Positions 41,976 to 51,803 of a stretch of 64,000 bases of DNA are shown here, piece by piece (the stretch's first letter is position 1; the number at the start of each line of letters is the position of its first letter). The notes under the pieces are model-generated. The model made no database searches, was not told where the DNA came from, and saw only the letters and a program-made list of their open reading frames with translations. Both the position numbers and the translations under genes were made by a program. The stretch spans positions 434,001-498,000 of the forward strand of contig NZ_JABEPP010000002.1 in assembly GCF_013044135.1 (NCBI RefSeq), written 5' to 3'. The DNA comes from Enterovirga aerilata. Lineage in GTDB: Bacteria > Pseudomonadota > Alphaproteobacteria > Rhizobiales > Beijerinckiaceae.

Positions 41976-43325
41976 TCAGTCCCAGGTCTTCTTCTTGCCC
42001 TCGAAGGGGTTCTTGCCCGAGCGCAGCGACAGCCGGATCGGCACGCCCGGCAACTCGAAGGTCTCGCGCAGCCCGTTCACGAGATAGCGCGTATAGGCCC
42101 TCGGCAAGGCGTCGAGCTGGTTGCCGAAGAGCGCGAAATGCGGCGGGCGCGCCTTCACCTGCGTCATGTAGCGGATCTTGATGCGGCGGCCGGAGACGGC
42201 CGGCGGCGGATGGGCCGAGAGGGCCGCCGCGAGCCAGTCGTTGAGCTTCGCGGTCGGAACGCGGCGGCTCCAGACCTCGGCCGCCTGCACGACCGAACCC
42301 ATCAGGCGGTCGATCCCCTCCCCCGCGAGGCCCGAGAGCGGCACGACGGGGGCGCCGCGCACCTGCGGCAGGAGCCGCTCGGCATCCGCGCGGAGCTCCT
42401 TCAGGAGCCCCGGCCTGTCCGCCACGAGGTCCCACTTGTTGAGCCCGATGACGATCGCGCGGCCCTCGCTCTCGATCAGGTCGACGATCGACAGGTCCTG
42501 CTTCTCGAACGGGATCGTGGCGTCCAGCAGCACCACGACGACCTCCGCGAAGCGGATCGCCCGCAGCGCGTCCGCCACGGAGAGCTTCTCGAGCTTGTCC
42601 TCGACGCGCGCCCGCTTCCTGAGGCCGGCGGTGTCGAAGAGGCGGATCGGGTGGTCGCGCCAGCGCCAGTCGACCGAGATCGTGTCGCGCGTGATGCCGG
42701 CTTCCGGGCCGGTCAGCAGCCGCTCGGCGCCGATCATCCGGTTGACCAGGGTGGACTTGCCCGCATTCGGCCGTCCGACGATCGCGACGCGCAGCGGCTT
42801 GCCGGCGCGGTCCTCGTCGTCCTCGTCCTCTCCGGTTTCCAGGAAGGGCTCGATCGCCTCCAGGAGGTCCCCCATGCCCTCGCCGTGCTCGGCCGAGAGC
42901 GGGACCGGATCGCCGAGCCCGAGCGAGAAGGCGTCGTAGGCGCCGGCCATCCCGCCGCGGCCCTCGGCCTTGTTGGCGAGCAGCACCACGGGCTTGCCGG
43001 ACCGGCGCACGAGCTCGGCGAAGGTCTCGTCGGCCGGAAGAATCCCGGCCCGGGCATCGACCAGGAACAGGACGAGGTCCGCCTCGTCGATCGCCGCCTC
43101 GGTCTGCCGCCGCATGCGGTCGGACAGCGAGCCCGGCTCCGCCTCCTCCAGGCCCGCCGTGTCGATGATCCGGAAGGACAGATGGCCGAGCTCGGCCTCG
43201 CCCTCGCGCCGGTCCCGGGTCACGCCCGGCCGGTCGTCCACCAGCGCGAGCTTCTGCCCGACCAGCCTGTTGAACAAGGTCGACTTGCCGACATTGGGCC
43301 GGCCGATGATCGCGACCGTCCGCAT
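41976..43325 (-). CDS. der: GTPase Der (EngA)
   Basis: 449 residues with two tandem G domains, GRPNVGKST at 8-16 and GRPNAGKST near residue 186, each with DTAG and NK-D motifs, followed by a C-terminal KH-like domain ([18 protein letters not shown]). It is required for 50S ribosome assembly. It lies 11 nt downstream of the TPR-like membrane protein gene. Confidence 0.97.
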   Translation of the reverse strand: MRTVAIIGRPNVGKSTLFNRLVGQKLALVDDRPGVTRDRREGEAELGHLSFRIIDTAGLEEAEPGSLSDRMRRQTEAAIDEADLVLFLVDARAGILPADETFAELVRRSGKPVVLLANKAEGRGGMAGAYDAFSLGLGDPVPLSAEHGEGMGDLLEAIEPFLETGEDEDDEDRAGKPLRVAIVGRPNAGKSTLVNRMIGAERLLTGPEAGITRDTISVDWRWRDHPIRLFDTAGLRKRARVEDKLEKLSVADALRAIRFAEVVVVLLDATIPFEKQDLSIVDLIESEGRAIVIGLNKWDLVADRPGLLKELRADAERLLPQVRGAPVVPLSGLAGEGIDRLMGSVVQAAEVWSRRVPTAKLNDWLAAALSAHPPPAVSGRRIKIRYMTQVKARPPHFALFGNQLDALPRAYTRYLVNGLRETFELPGVPIRLSLRSGKNPFEGKKKTWD

Positions 43326-43336
43326 CGGCCTCGCGC

Positions 43337-43996
43337 CTATTGCGTGGTCTGCACGGGCCCGCCCGCGGCAAGCGCCGTGTAGATCTCGAGTCGCGACCGG
43401 AGCCCCTGCGGCGTCTCGCGATCGGCCGCGATCTGGTCGAACCAGCGGCTCGCCGCCTCCGTCTCGCCGCGCTTCAGGGCGGCGAGCCCGAGCAGCTCGC
43501 GCGCCGTATGTCGCCAGGGATTGGTGGGCGTGGCGAGCCGTTCCAGGTCGGCGGCCGCCTGCGCGTCGCTCCCGTCCAGGCGCAGCATCGCGCCCCGGAG
43601 CCGCGCCAGGTCCTGCATGAAGCCGTCGACGGCGCCGTCGCTCGCGATGGCGTCGTAGGCCCTGGCCCCGGCCGCCGCATCGGCCTTGGCCGCCTCCCCG
43701 GCGGCGCGGAAACGGGCGAGGAGCCGGTAGCCGCCCGGCGCCTCGGCAGCGACCGCGTCGAAGGCCTTCTGCGCCTCCTCCGCCTTGCCCTCGCGCGCGA
43801 GCCGGAGGGCCGCGTCGTAGCGGGCGGAGGCGGCCTCGGAGCGCTGCAGCTCGACATGCTGCCAGTAGCGCCAGCCGGCGACGCCGGCGACGAGGAGGAA
43901 GGCGATCCCGACGATGAGCGCGCTGTAGCGCTTCCAGATCTCTGCGATGCGCTGCCGACGGTATTCCTCGTCGACCTCGCGAATGAACTCGTCCAT
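43337..43996 (-). CDS. YfgM-like tetratricopeptide-type membrane protein
   Basis: 219 residues. [24 protein letters not shown], then a transmembrane helix ([19 protein letters not shown]) and a periplasmic helical-repeat region with Ala-rich TPR-like pairs. This TPR_21/YfgM family partners with the Sec translocon or outer-membrane assembly in relatives and is normally encoded beside der, as here. The role in this organism is inferred. Confidence 0.88.
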   Translation of the reverse strand: MDEFIREVDEEYRRQRIAEIWKRYSALIVGIAFLLVAGVAGWRYWQHVELQRSEAASARYDAALRLAREGKAEEAQKAFDAVAAEAPGGYRLLARFRAAGEAAKADAAAGARAYDAIASDGAVDGFMQDLARLRGAMLRLDGSDAQAAADLERLATPTNPWRHTARELLGLAALKRGETEAASRWFDQIAADRETPQGLRSRLEIYTALAAGGPVQTTQ

Positions 43997-44082
43997 GTCC
44001 GTCTCAGGCGGGGCGCATGGGCCCGGAAGCCGGCGTGGCTAACACACCCTCCCGTCCATGGCGAGGCAGGCCGTCACGGCAC

Positions 44083-44115
44083 AAAAAGAAACCCCGCCGG
44101 ACGGAGCCGGCGGGG
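44083..44115 (-). terminator. Strong intrinsic terminator for the nnrU transcript
   Basis: Read on the minus strand: CCCCGCCGG-CTCCGT-CCGGCGGGG, a perfect 9-bp GC stem, immediately followed by TTTCTTTTTG. Confidence 0.88.
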
Positions 44116-44227
44116 GATTGAGCGACGGTTGGACCACATGGACCGTCGTGCGTGAAGCCTAACCCGGATTCGCCCGCATGGTTCCTGCAATTTTTGCTTG
44201 TACGCAGCCGGACGGCCAGTGTGGGTT

Positions 44228-44821
44228 TCAGGCACCAGGCCAGACCGGCACCCCGATGAGCCAGGGATGGAGCCAGCGGGCGAAGGCGAACCATGCGGCG
44301 AGCCCGACCGCGACGGCGATCGCGTCGTTCCGCCAGCCGGCAGGCTCGACCGCCGGTCCCGCATGGTCGCGGACCTCGTCCCGGCGGCGCTTGACGCTGA
44401 TCCGCGCCATCACCGCCCAGGCGAGGATCGCACCGAAGAGCAGCATGGAGCCGAGATCGCCGTTCGCGACGAGGTGGGCGAGCGCCCAGATCTTCACGCC
44501 CGCAAGCATCGGGTGCTTCAGCGCCTGCTTGATGCGGCCCGGCACGTAGGCGGCCACGAGGCAGATGAAGGCGAGGATGTTGAGCGTGAGCGCGAGGTGC
44601 CGCGTCCAGAGCGGCGGATACCAGACGTTGATCCACTCGCCCGCGCGGTACTGCCCGAAGCCGTAGGCGATGAGCGCGATCCCGGCCACCGACAGGAGCG
44701 AGTAGAGGCCCTTGTACGGCCCCTCCCCGATCCGCGCGATCATGGCCGCGCGGCGCTCCCGCGCCATCGTGAAGGCATGCGTGCCGAGAAACATCGCGAG
44801 CCCGAGGATGAGGATCGCCAT
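44228..44821 (-). CDS. NnrU family membrane protein
   Basis: 197 residues with five or six hydrophobic helices. MAILILGLAMFLGTHAFTMARERR and the HPMLAGVKIWALAHLVANGD segment (with conserved His) are typical of NnrU/isoprenylcysteine methyltransferase-like proteins. NnrU was first described with nitric oxide reductase genes and related proteins take part in carotenoid isomerisation (Z-ISO); neither partner is nearby, so I give only the family. A terminator follows 110 nt downstream. Confidence 0.87.
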   Translation of the reverse strand: MAILILGLAMFLGTHAFTMARERRAAMIARIGEGPYKGLYSLLSVAGIALIAYGFGQYRAGEWINVWYPPLWTRHLALTLNILAFICLVAAYVPGRIKQALKHPMLAGVKIWALAHLVANGDLGSMLLFGAILAWAVMARISVKRRRDEVRDHAGPAVEPAGWRNDAIAVAVGLAAWFAFARWLHPWLIGVPVWPGA

Positions 44822-44900
44822 CTGAGGTCCCTGAAAGGTGTCGTTGAACCATAGCCGATAGCGTCGGGGTCGCGAACTTCACATCTCCTCGGAGACCGGC

Positions 44901-46076
44901 ATGCCGATGCGCCGGGCCGGAGCCGGCCCCCTCCTGCTGCTGTCGGCCGCGCTTGCGGCGGGACAGGCGCGCGCGGCCGGCGAGCCGCCGCTCGCGGCCG
45001 TGACGCTCGTCGGCGGGGCCGAGACCGTCTTCTCGGCCATGCGCGACGCATGCGACGGCGACGACGTGCCGGACGCGCCGGCGCGCGCCTTCCGCGACGC
45101 GGAGGGCGGCATCGTCATGTTCGGGCTGCACACCAAGAACCGCGCTCTGCGGGGGCCGGATTTCGCCCGGCTGAGGATCGACTGCACCCCCGCCATGCCG
45201 TCGAAAGGCGATCCCGATCCCGCGGCCTACGACGATGCGAGCTGGATCGCCGCGACCTGGACGGAGGACGGCCGCAGGGTGGAGGCCCTGGTCCATCACG
45301 AATACCAGGCGAACACCCATCCGGGCCGCTGCAGCCGGAAGGAGTATCTCGCCTGCTGGTACAACACCGTGGTCGCGGTCTCGTCGCGGGACGGCGGCCG
45401 CAGCTTCGACCGGCCGGAGCCGCCGAAGGTCGTCGCCGCGGCGCCCTTCCGGCAGGAGGTCGGCCAGGGCCGCCATCGCGGCTTCTTCAACCCGTCCAAC
45501 ATCTTCGGCCAGGGCCGCTCGCGCTACTTCCTGTCCTCCACCACCGGCTGGGCCGGGCAGGAAGGCGGCGCGTGTCTCTTCCGGACGAGCGATCCCTCCG
45601 ACCCGTCGTCCTGGCGCGCCTTCGACGGAACCGGCTTCTCGCTCCGCTTCGGCGACCCCTACCGGGACGGCGCGGGAACGAAGCCGTGCAGGACCATCTG
45701 GCCCTTCCCCGCTCCGGTCGGCTCCGTCGTGCGGCACCGGCCCAGCGGCGCCTGGATCGCGGTCTTCCAGGCCTCCGCGAATGCGGACCTGTTTCCGGAG
45801 GCCGGCTTCTACACGACGTCCTCGCGCGACCTCCTGACCTGGGACAAGCCGCGCCTGCTTCTCGCCGGCCGGACGCTCTATGACGACCCCTGTACCTCGG
45901 GCGGCCGGCTCATCTCCTATCCGTCCCTGATCGATCCCGAGGCGGAGGGCCGCAACTTCGACGATGTCGGTGCTTCCGCGCAGCTGTACTACGCCACGCT
46001 CAGGGTGGACGGCTGCCAGATCACCTCCGACCGCGACCTCCAGCGCCGGCGCGTGGCGATCCAGGTCTGGCCCTGA
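44901..46076 (+). CDS. Secreted propeller-like protein with an Asp-box
   Basis: 391 residues with a signal peptide ending near ARA/AG. The mature chain is rich in short beta segments and aromatic residues. It contains SSRDGGRSF, which matches the Asp-box S-x-D-x-G-x-x-F/W of sialidase-type beta-propellers, and VHHEYQANTHPGRC, FFNPSNIFGQG and ISYPSLIDP segments that look like propeller blades. Six or more Cys suggest disulfides. It could be a glycosidase or carbohydrate-binding protein, but I see no assured catalytic set and cannot name a family. Confidence 0.68.
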   Translation: MPMRRAGAGPLLLLSAALAAGQARAAGEPPLAAVTLVGGAETVFSAMRDACDGDDVPDAPARAFRDAEGGIVMFGLHTKNRALRGPDFARLRIDCTPAMPSKGDPDPAAYDDASWIAATWTEDGRRVEALVHHEYQANTHPGRCSRKEYLACWYNTVVAVSSRDGGRSFDRPEPPKVVAAAPFRQEVGQGRHRGFFNPSNIFGQGRSRYFLSSTTGWAGQEGGACLFRTSDPSDPSSWRAFDGTGFSLRFGDPYRDGAGTKPCRTIWPFPAPVGSVVRHRPSGAWIAVFQASANADLFPEAGFYTTSSRDLLTWDKPRLLLAGRTLYDDPCTSGGRLISYPSLIDPEAEGRNFDDVGASAQLYYATLRVDGCQITSDRDLQRRRVAIQVWP

Positions 46077-46163
46077 CCGAGGCTCGCGCCTCCGGAACGC
46101 CGCTCCGCCGCCGCTCGTTGCCTCCCTGACGACACGGCCGGGCTCTCCGGCCAGGAGGCATGG

Positions 46164-46487
46164 ATGACGAAGCATCTCTCGGCGGCGCTCGCCGTCACCG
46201 GACTTCTCGCGATCGCGCCGCTCGCGGGCGCCGCGGCCCAGGGCGCGGGCAATCCCGGGATGGGCAGCTCGCAGACGACGGGTTCGAGCGCGGGAACGGG
46301 CGCGACTCAGGGAACCGGGGCGGCCGCACCCGCCGCCGGCTCGACCGTGCAGGGCAGCGGCAACACCGCCAATACGGGCGCGGGCCGGATCGGCGGCGCG
46401 GCGACCTCGGGCACGGGGCAGTCGGCGAAGGGCGGACAGGGGAATTCCGGCACGTCGAGCACCGGCTCGGTCAACGTCCCGCGCTGA
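46164..46487 (+). CDS. Secreted Gly/Ser/Thr/Ala-rich low-complexity protein
   Basis: 107 residues. A signal peptide (MTKHLSAALAVTGLLAIAPLAGAAAQ) is followed by about 80 residues made almost wholly of Gly, Ser, Thr, Ala, Asn and Gln. No domain. The overall style resembles the next gene's low-complexity regions; both may be envelope or matrix proteins. GGAGG lies 9 nt before the ATG (CCAGGAGGCATGG context nearby). Confidence 0.6.
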   Translation: MTKHLSAALAVTGLLAIAPLAGAAAQGAGNPGMGSSQTTGSSAGTGATQGTGAAAPAAGSTVQGSGNTANTGAGRIGGAATSGTGQSAKGGQGNSGTSSTGSVNVPR

Positions 46488-46600
46488 GGGCGGCCCGAAA
46501 TTCAGGAACTCTGGCGAACCGCGGCCGCTCTCGGCCGTTGGTTCGTCGTGCGCCCGATGCGTCGAGATGGCCGCTCGGGCACCAATCACCGGAGGAGAAC

Positions 46601-47242
46601 ATGATCAAGAGAAGCGCTGCGGCACTGCTACTGTCGTCGACCCTGATGACGGGCGTTGCGCTCGCGCAGACCGATACGACCCCGGCACCCGCCACCTCGT
46701 CGCCCGCCCCGAGCGCTACGATGGGCGCCGGCGCGGCCGGCTCGGCGCAGTTCCTGACGCAGCAGGACCAGGGCCAGTTCCGCGCCTCCAAGTTCGTCGG
46801 CCTCGCCATCTACGGCCAGGACAACCAGCGCATCGGCGACGTCAACGAGATCCTCATCGACGGCTCCGGCAACGCCAAGGCGGTCGTGATCGGCGTCGGC
46901 GGCTTCCTCGGCATCGGCGAGAAGAACGTGGCGGTTCCCTTCGCGGCGGTCGAGTGGGTGAACGAGCGGCCCGCCAGCACGGCGGCGGCGAGCGGCACGG
47001 CCGGCACGGCCGGCGGCACCTTGGGCACGGGGACGGGCACCACCGCCTCCCGCGACGCCAGCGTGACCGGCTCGACCGCCGCCGCGCCGGCGCGTTCGGG
47101 CGCCGAGACCGCGGCCGCCAACGGCTATCCGGACCACGGCAAGGTCCGCATGTCGAAGGCCGATCTGCAGAACGCGCCCGCCTTCAAGTGGTATGGCGAG
47201 ACGCAGTCCAACCGCGGCACCGGCACGGCGCCGCGCCAGTAG
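46601..47242 (+). CDS. Exported PRC-barrel protein
   Basis: 213 residues. A signal peptide (MIKRSAAALLLSSTLMTGVALAQ), a short Thr/Pro/Ala linker, then a PRC-barrel from about residue 60 (FRASKFVGLAIYGQDNQRIG ... AKAVVIGVGGFLGIGEKNVAVPF), a second Gly/Thr/Ala-rich linker and a C-terminal SKADLQNAPAFKWYG segment. PRC-barrels occur in photosynthetic reaction centre H and RimM; exported versions are common but uncharacterised in Hyphomicrobiales. GGAGGAG sits 4 nt before the ATG and a hairpin terminator follows the stop. Confidence 0.82.
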   Translation: MIKRSAAALLLSSTLMTGVALAQTDTTPAPATSSPAPSATMGAGAAGSAQFLTQQDQGQFRASKFVGLAIYGQDNQRIGDVNEILIDGSGNAKAVVIGVGGFLGIGEKNVAVPFAAVEWVNERPASTAAASGTAGTAGGTLGTGTGTTASRDASVTGSTAAAPARSGAETAAANGYPDHGKVRMSKADLQNAPAFKWYGETQSNRGTGTAPRQ

Positions 47243-47269
47243 GCGTCGACCCCGTCAGCTTGCGAGCGG

Positions 47270-47296
47270 GAGCCCGGCCGAAAGGCCGGGCTCTTT
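47270..47296 (+). terminator. Intrinsic terminator after the PRC-barrel gene
   Basis: GAGCCCGGCC-GAAA-GGCCGGGCTC, a perfect 10-bp stem with a GAAA tetraloop, followed by only three T residues. Confidence 0.78.
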
Positions 47297-47364
47297 CGCG
47301 TCCGGCACCTCGCCACGGGAAGGAGCTTCGACTATTCAGCCGCCAACTTGACCGCGGGCCCGGA

Positions 47365-47382
47365 CGTTCGGTACTTCGAACG
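47365..47382. repeat. Short inverted repeat upstream of metY
   Basis: CGTTCG-GTACTT-CGAACG, perfect, 30 nt before the metY start and next to a GTTATAC stretch that could be a -10 element. A possible operator; no riboswitch fold is recognisable in the leader. Confidence 0.3.
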
Positions 47383-47412
47383 CCGAGTTCGTTATACAGA
47401 TTGGAGGACCCC

Positions 47413-48699
47413 ATGGCAGACCGGCAGCCCGGCTTCAATACCCTCGCCATCCATGCCGGGGCCGCGCCCGACGCCGCGACGGGCGCCCGCGCGACGCCGA
47501 TCTACCAGACCACGTCCTTCGTCTTCGACGACGTCGACCACGCGGCCTCGCTGTTCGGGCTGCAGGCCTTCGGCAACATCTACACCCGGATCGGCAACCC
47601 GACGAATGCCGTGCTCGAGGAGCGCGTCGCGGCGCTCGAAGGCGGGACGGCGTCCCTCGCCGTCGCCTCGGGGCACGCGGCCGAATTCCTGACCATGCAC
47701 GCCCTGATGCAGCCGGGGGACGAGTTCGTGGCCGCCAACAAGCTCTATGGCGGCTCGATCAACCAGTTCAACCACTCCTACAAGAACTTCGGCTGGAGCG
47801 TCGCCTGGGCGGACGCGGACGACCCGGCCTCGTTCGAGGCGGCGATCACGGAGCGCACCAAGGCCATCTTCCTGGAATCCATCGCCAATCCGGGCGGCGT
47901 GATCGTCGACATCGAGGCGATCGCGAAGATCGCCAGGAAGCACCGCATCCCGCTCGTGGTCGACAACACCATGGCGACGCCCTACCTCATCCGGCCCTTC
48001 GAGTACGGCGCAGACATCGTCGTGCATTCGGCGACCAAGTTCCTGGGCGGGCACGGCAATTCCATCGCCGGCCTGATCGTGGACGGCGGCTCGTTCAACT
48101 GGTCGGGCGACGACCGCTACCCGATGCTGTCCAAGCCGCGCCCGGAATATGGCGGCATGGTGCTGGGCGAGACCTTCGGCAACTTCGCCTTCGCGATCGC
48201 CTGCCGCGTGCTCGGCCTGCGCGATCTCGGCCCGGCGCTCTCGCCCTTCAACGCCTTCCTGATCCTGCAGGGAATCGAGACGCTTCCCCTCCGCATGCAG
48301 CGGCACTCGGACTCGACGCTGGAAGTCGCGCGGTTCCTCTCCACGCACGAGCGCGTGTCCTGGGTGAGCTATCCGGGCCTTCCTTCCGACAGGTACCATG
48401 CGCTGGCCCAGCGCTACTGCCCCAAGGGCGCCGGCGCCGTCTTCACCTTCGGCGTAAAGGGCGGATACGAGGCGGGCGTGAAGCTCGTCTCCAACCTCAA
48501 GCTGTTCTCGCATCTCGCCAATATCGGCGATACGCGCTCGCTCGTGATCCATCCGGCCTCGACGACGCATCGCCAGCTGACCGAGGCCCAGCAGATGACC
48601 GCCGGCGCCGGCCCGGACGTGGTGCGGCTCTCGATCGGCCTGGAGGATCCCCAGGACCTCATCGCCGATCTCGACCAGGCCCTCGCCTCGGGCGCCTGA
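47413..48699 (+). CDS. metY: O-acetylhomoserine sulfhydrylase (aminocarboxypropyltransferase)
   Basis: 428 residues, Cys/Met-metabolism PLP enzyme of the MetY subgroup. [42 protein letters not shown], the PLP lysine in [10 protein letters not shown], and [10 protein letters not shown] near the C-terminus. It makes homocysteine (or methionine) from O-acetylhomoserine and sulfide (or methanethiol). GGAGGA lies 4 nt before the ATG. The length and the [14 protein letters not shown] insertion favour MetY over MetZ. Confidence 0.93.
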   Translation: MADRQPGFNTLAIHAGAAPDAATGARATPIYQTTSFVFDDVDHAASLFGLQAFGNIYTRIGNPTNAVLEERVAALEGGTASLAVASGHAAEFLTMHALMQPGDEFVAANKLYGGSINQFNHSYKNFGWSVAWADADDPASFEAAITERTKAIFLESIANPGGVIVDIEAIAKIARKHRIPLVVDNTMATPYLIRPFEYGADIVVHSATKFLGGHGNSIAGLIVDGGSFNWSGDDRYPMLSKPRPEYGGMVLGETFGNFAFAIACRVLGLRDLGPALSPFNAFLILQGIETLPLRMQRHSDSTLEVARFLSTHERVSWVSYPGLPSDRYHALAQRYCPKGAGAVFTFGVKGGYEAGVKLVSNLKLFSHLANIGDTRSLVIHPASTTHRQLTEAQQMTAGAGPDVVRLSIGLEDPQDLIADLDQALASGA

Positions 48700-48794
48700 C
48701 ACGCTTCTCCGACGCGGGCGGGAACGCAATTCCGCCCGCAGGCTTGTCGGCCCCGTGAGGGCGCGCCTGACCCTCGACGGAATTGCGCCCCGGT

Positions 48795-50654
48795 ATGCAG
48801 AAGCAAAGGATCGAGGATTACGCGCTGATCGGCGATTGCGAGACGGCTGCCCTCGTCGATCGCGCCGGCTCGATCGATTGGCTCTGCTGGCCGCGCTTCG
48901 ATTCGGATGCCTGTTTCGCGGCGATCCTCGGCACCCGCGAGCACGGTCACTGGCAGATCGCGCCCGAGCGTGCGGGCTGGTCCGCCTCGCGGCGCTACCG
49001 GGGCAACACGCTCATCCTCGAGACGCGTTTCGAGACCGGGGACGGGGTCGTCACCCTGATCGACTTCATGCCGCCGCGCGGCAACTACTCGGACGTCGTC
49101 AGGATCGTCCGCGGCGAGGCCGGCGCCGTCCGGCTGCGGATGGATCTCACGATCCGCTTCGGCTACGGCCATACCATCCCCTGGGTGACGCGCCTGGAGG
49201 ACGGCACGCTGCGGGCGATCGCCGGACCCGACATGGTGGTGCTGCGCACCCCGGCCGAGACCCACGGCGAGGGGATGAGCACCGTATCCGAATTCACGGT
49301 CGCGGCGGGCGAGAGCATTCCCTTCGTCCTGACCTACGGCCCCTCGCACCATCCCTGCCCCAACCCGATCGATCCCTTCCTGGCCCTGGAGGAGACGGAG
49401 AGCTTCTGGTCCGACTGGGCCGGCCACTACGATCCGGACGCGCTGAACGGCGGCATGCGGCTCGCGCCCCATTGGCGCGACGCCGTGGTCCGGTCGCTCG
49501 TGACCCTCAAGGCGCTCACCTACGCGCCGACGGGCGGCATCGTCGCCGCGGCCACCACCTCGCTCCCGGAATGGCCGGGCGGGCCGCGGAACTGGGACTA
49601 TCGCTATTGCTGGCTCCGCGACTCCGCCATGACGCTCTACGCCTTCATGAGCAGCGGCTATTTCGAGGAGGCGGAGGCCTGGCGCGACTGGCTGGTCCGG
49701 GCCATGGCGGGCAGCGTCGACCAGATGCAGATCATGTTCGGCCTGGCCGGCGAGCGCAGGCTTCTGGAATGGAAGGTGGAGTGGCTGCCCGGCTTCGAGG
49801 GCTCCCGGCCGGTGCGGATCGGCAATGCCGCGGCGGGGCAGCTGCAGCTCGACGTCTTCGGCGAGGTCATGGCGCTGCTCCACGGCGCCCGCCATGGCGG
49901 ATTGCGGGAGAGCAAGGAGGCCTGGGCGCTGCAGCGCTCCATGCTGGACAGCCTCGAATCGCTCTGGCGCGAGCCGGACGAGGGCATCTGGGAGGTGCGG
50001 GGGCCGTCGCGCCACTTCACTTTCTCCAAGGTGATGGCCTGGGTCGCCTTCGACCGCTGCATCAGGAGCGCCGAGGAGTTCGGGCTCGACGACGCTCCGC
50101 TCGACCGCTGGCGGGAGATCCGGGACGAGATCCACCGGGACGTGTGCAGCCGCGGCTACGACCCCGCGCAGGCGGCCTTCGTCCAGTCCTACGGCTCGCC
50201 CCATCTCGATGCGAGCCTGCTCCTGCTGCCCATCCTGGGATTCCTGCCGGACGACGATCCGCGCATCCGCGGCACGATCGAGGCGATCGAGCGCGAGCTC
50301 CTCGTCGACGGCTTCGTCCTGCGCTACCGGCCGGCGGAGAGCGTCGACGGTCTCCCCGGCGACGAGGGCGCCTTCCTCGCCTGCTCGTTCTGGCTCGTCG
50401 TCGCGTATCTGCAGGTCGGCCGGCTCGACGATGCCTGCGCGCTGTTCGAGCGGCTTCTCGCGATCAGCAACGATGTCGGGCTGCTCGCGGAGGAATACGA
50501 CCCCCGCTCAGGGCGTCAGCTCGGCAATTTCCCGCAGGCCTTCTCCCATGTCGGGCTCGTCACCGCAGCGCACCGGCTGGGACAGGCGCTGGCGTCGCAA
50601 CGGGCCGAGCCGCCGCAGCCGGCAGCGACAGCCGTGCATGCACGGTCGCCATGA
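48795..50654 (+). CDS. Glycoside hydrolase family 15 protein (trehalase/glucoamylase type)
   Basis: 619 residues. The N-terminal beta-sandwich (IEDYALIGDCETAALVDRAGSIDWLCWPRFD) precedes an (alpha/alpha)6 barrel with RNWDYRYCWLRDSAMT. The catalytic acids are expected in PDEGIWEVRG and EEYDPRSGRQLGNFPQAFSH. Cytosolic GH15 enzymes of this type in bacteria hydrolyse trehalose or alpha-glucans; the exact substrate is unclear. The ATG at 48795 is chosen over TTG 48783. The last 95 nt overlap the convergent heme A synthase gene. Confidence 0.9.
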   Translation: MQKQRIEDYALIGDCETAALVDRAGSIDWLCWPRFDSDACFAAILGTREHGHWQIAPERAGWSASRRYRGNTLILETRFETGDGVVTLIDFMPPRGNYSDVVRIVRGEAGAVRLRMDLTIRFGYGHTIPWVTRLEDGTLRAIAGPDMVVLRTPAETHGEGMSTVSEFTVAAGESIPFVLTYGPSHHPCPNPIDPFLALEETESFWSDWAGHYDPDALNGGMRLAPHWRDAVVRSLVTLKALTYAPTGGIVAAATTSLPEWPGGPRNWDYRYCWLRDSAMTLYAFMSSGYFEEAEAWRDWLVRAMAGSVDQMQIMFGLAGERRLLEWKVEWLPGFEGSRPVRIGNAAAGQLQLDVFGEVMALLHGARHGGLRESKEAWALQRSMLDSLESLWREPDEGIWEVRGPSRHFTFSKVMAWVAFDRCIRSAEEFGLDDAPLDRWREIRDEIHRDVCSRGYDPAQAAFVQSYGSPHLDASLLLLPILGFLPDDDPRIRGTIEAIERELLVDGFVLRYRPAESVDGLPGDEGAFLACSFWLVVAYLQVGRLDDACALFERLLAISNDVGLLAEEYDPRSGRQLGNFPQAFSHVGLVTAAHRLGQALASQRAEPPQPAATAVHARSP

Positions 50655-51687
50655 CCAGGATGGCCATGGCGAAGAGCTGGTGGGCGAGGCCCGCCCAGAG
50701 CGGCACGACGAGGAGCAGGGTCACGATCCCGAGCGCCATCTGGGCGAGGGACATCAGGGCAAGCCCGGTCGCGCTCCTCGCGGCGGCGCTGCCCGGAGCC
50801 GTCCGCCGCAGGCTCCAGGCATGCCAGATGGCGAACAGAACCAGGAGATAGGCGACCATGCGGTGCTGGAACTGCACCGTCAGCGGGTTGTCGACGAAGT
50901 TCTCGAAGACCGGCGTCGCGGAGAGAAGCGCCTCGACGGGCGGGATGAAGCGCCCGTCCATCAGCGGCCAGGTATTGTAGGTGAGCCCGGCCCTGGACCC
51001 GGCGACGAGGCCGCCAAGCGCGATCTGCAGGAGGACGAAGCCGAGGAAGATGATGGCGGGGCCGAAGGCCTGCGCCGCCTGTCCGTCCGGCCGCCGGACG
51101 CGCAGCCCTGCGGCGACCCAGACGAGCAGGACCAGGATCAGGCTCGCGAGCAGGAGATGCAGCATCAGCTTGATCGGCGCCACCGCGACCATGCCGGGCT
51201 GCAGGCCGGAGGCCACCATGATCCAGCCGACGGCCGCCTGCAGGCCGCCGAGGATCCCGATGCCGAGAAGCGCGAGCGCCACGCGCCGGGTCAGGGCGCC
51301 CTTCCACCAGAACGCCAGCAGCGGGACGAAGAAGGCGATCCCGATCAGGCGCCCGAGCTGCCGGTGGCTCCATTCCCACCAGTAGATCGTCTTGAATTCC
51401 GGCAGCTCCATGCCCCGGTTCAGGTTCTGGTACTGCGAGGAGGCCCGATACTTCTCGAACTCGGCCTGCCATCCCGCATCCGAGAGCGGCGGGACGGCCC
51501 CCGTCACGGGCTTCCACTCGGTGATCGAAAGGCCCGAGCCCGTGAGCCGGGTCGCGCCGCCGATCCCGACCATCACGACGACGAGCGCCGCGAGCGCGTA
51601 GAGCCAGATGCGGACGGCACGGGTCGCGCCGCGCGCGGCGGCGCCGGCTGCCACCCTGCCACCCGTCTCCGCGCTTGCGATCGCCAT
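50560..51687 (-). CDS. Heme A synthase (COX15/CtaA family)
   Basis: 375 residues with eight hydrophobic segments. Four His in membrane contexts serve heme binding: EWSHRQLGRLIG, LMLHLLLAS, QFQHRMVAYL and LAHQLFAM. GGATRLTGSGLSITEWKPVTG is the alphaproteobacterial type-2 signature. It oxidises heme O to heme A for cytochrome aa3. No ctaB/ctaC genes are close. The start at 51687 removes a 30-residue polar extension of the open frame. Confidence 0.93.
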   Translation of the reverse strand: MAIASAETGGRVAAGAAARGATRAVRIWLYALAALVVVMVGIGGATRLTGSGLSITEWKPVTGAVPPLSDAGWQAEFEKYRASSQYQNLNRGMELPEFKTIYWWEWSHRQLGRLIGIAFFVPLLAFWWKGALTRRVALALLGIGILGGLQAAVGWIMVASGLQPGMVAVAPIKLMLHLLLASLILVLLVWVAAGLRVRRPDGQAAQAFGPAIIFLGFVLLQIALGGLVAGSRAGLTYNTWPLMDGRFIPPVEALLSATPVFENFVDNPLTVQFQHRMVAYLLVLFAIWHAWSLRRTAPGSAAARSATGLALMSLAQMALGIVTLLLVVPLWAGLAHQLFAMAILVMATVHARLSLPAAAARPVATPAPVPAGALR

Positions 51688-51803
51688 CACGTGCTCCCCA
51701 GGACCGCCCTTGCAGGTGCGGACGGGCCGACACATAGAACCGGCCATCTGGCCCGGCAACGAACGCCGGAGCCGCACCTGCGCCTCGTCAGAAAGGCTCT
51801 CCC

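Noticed and set aside
47297-47412. SAM-II or similar riboswitch before metY
   Set aside because: Alphaproteobacterial methionine genes often have one, but I could not find the conserved pseudoknot strings; only a short inverted repeat is present.
46567-47412. N-terminal extension joining the PRC-barrel region to metY in one frame
   Set aside because: The upstream part is a shadow of the PRC-barrel gene; metY starts at 47413 after GGAGGA, and a terminator lies in between.
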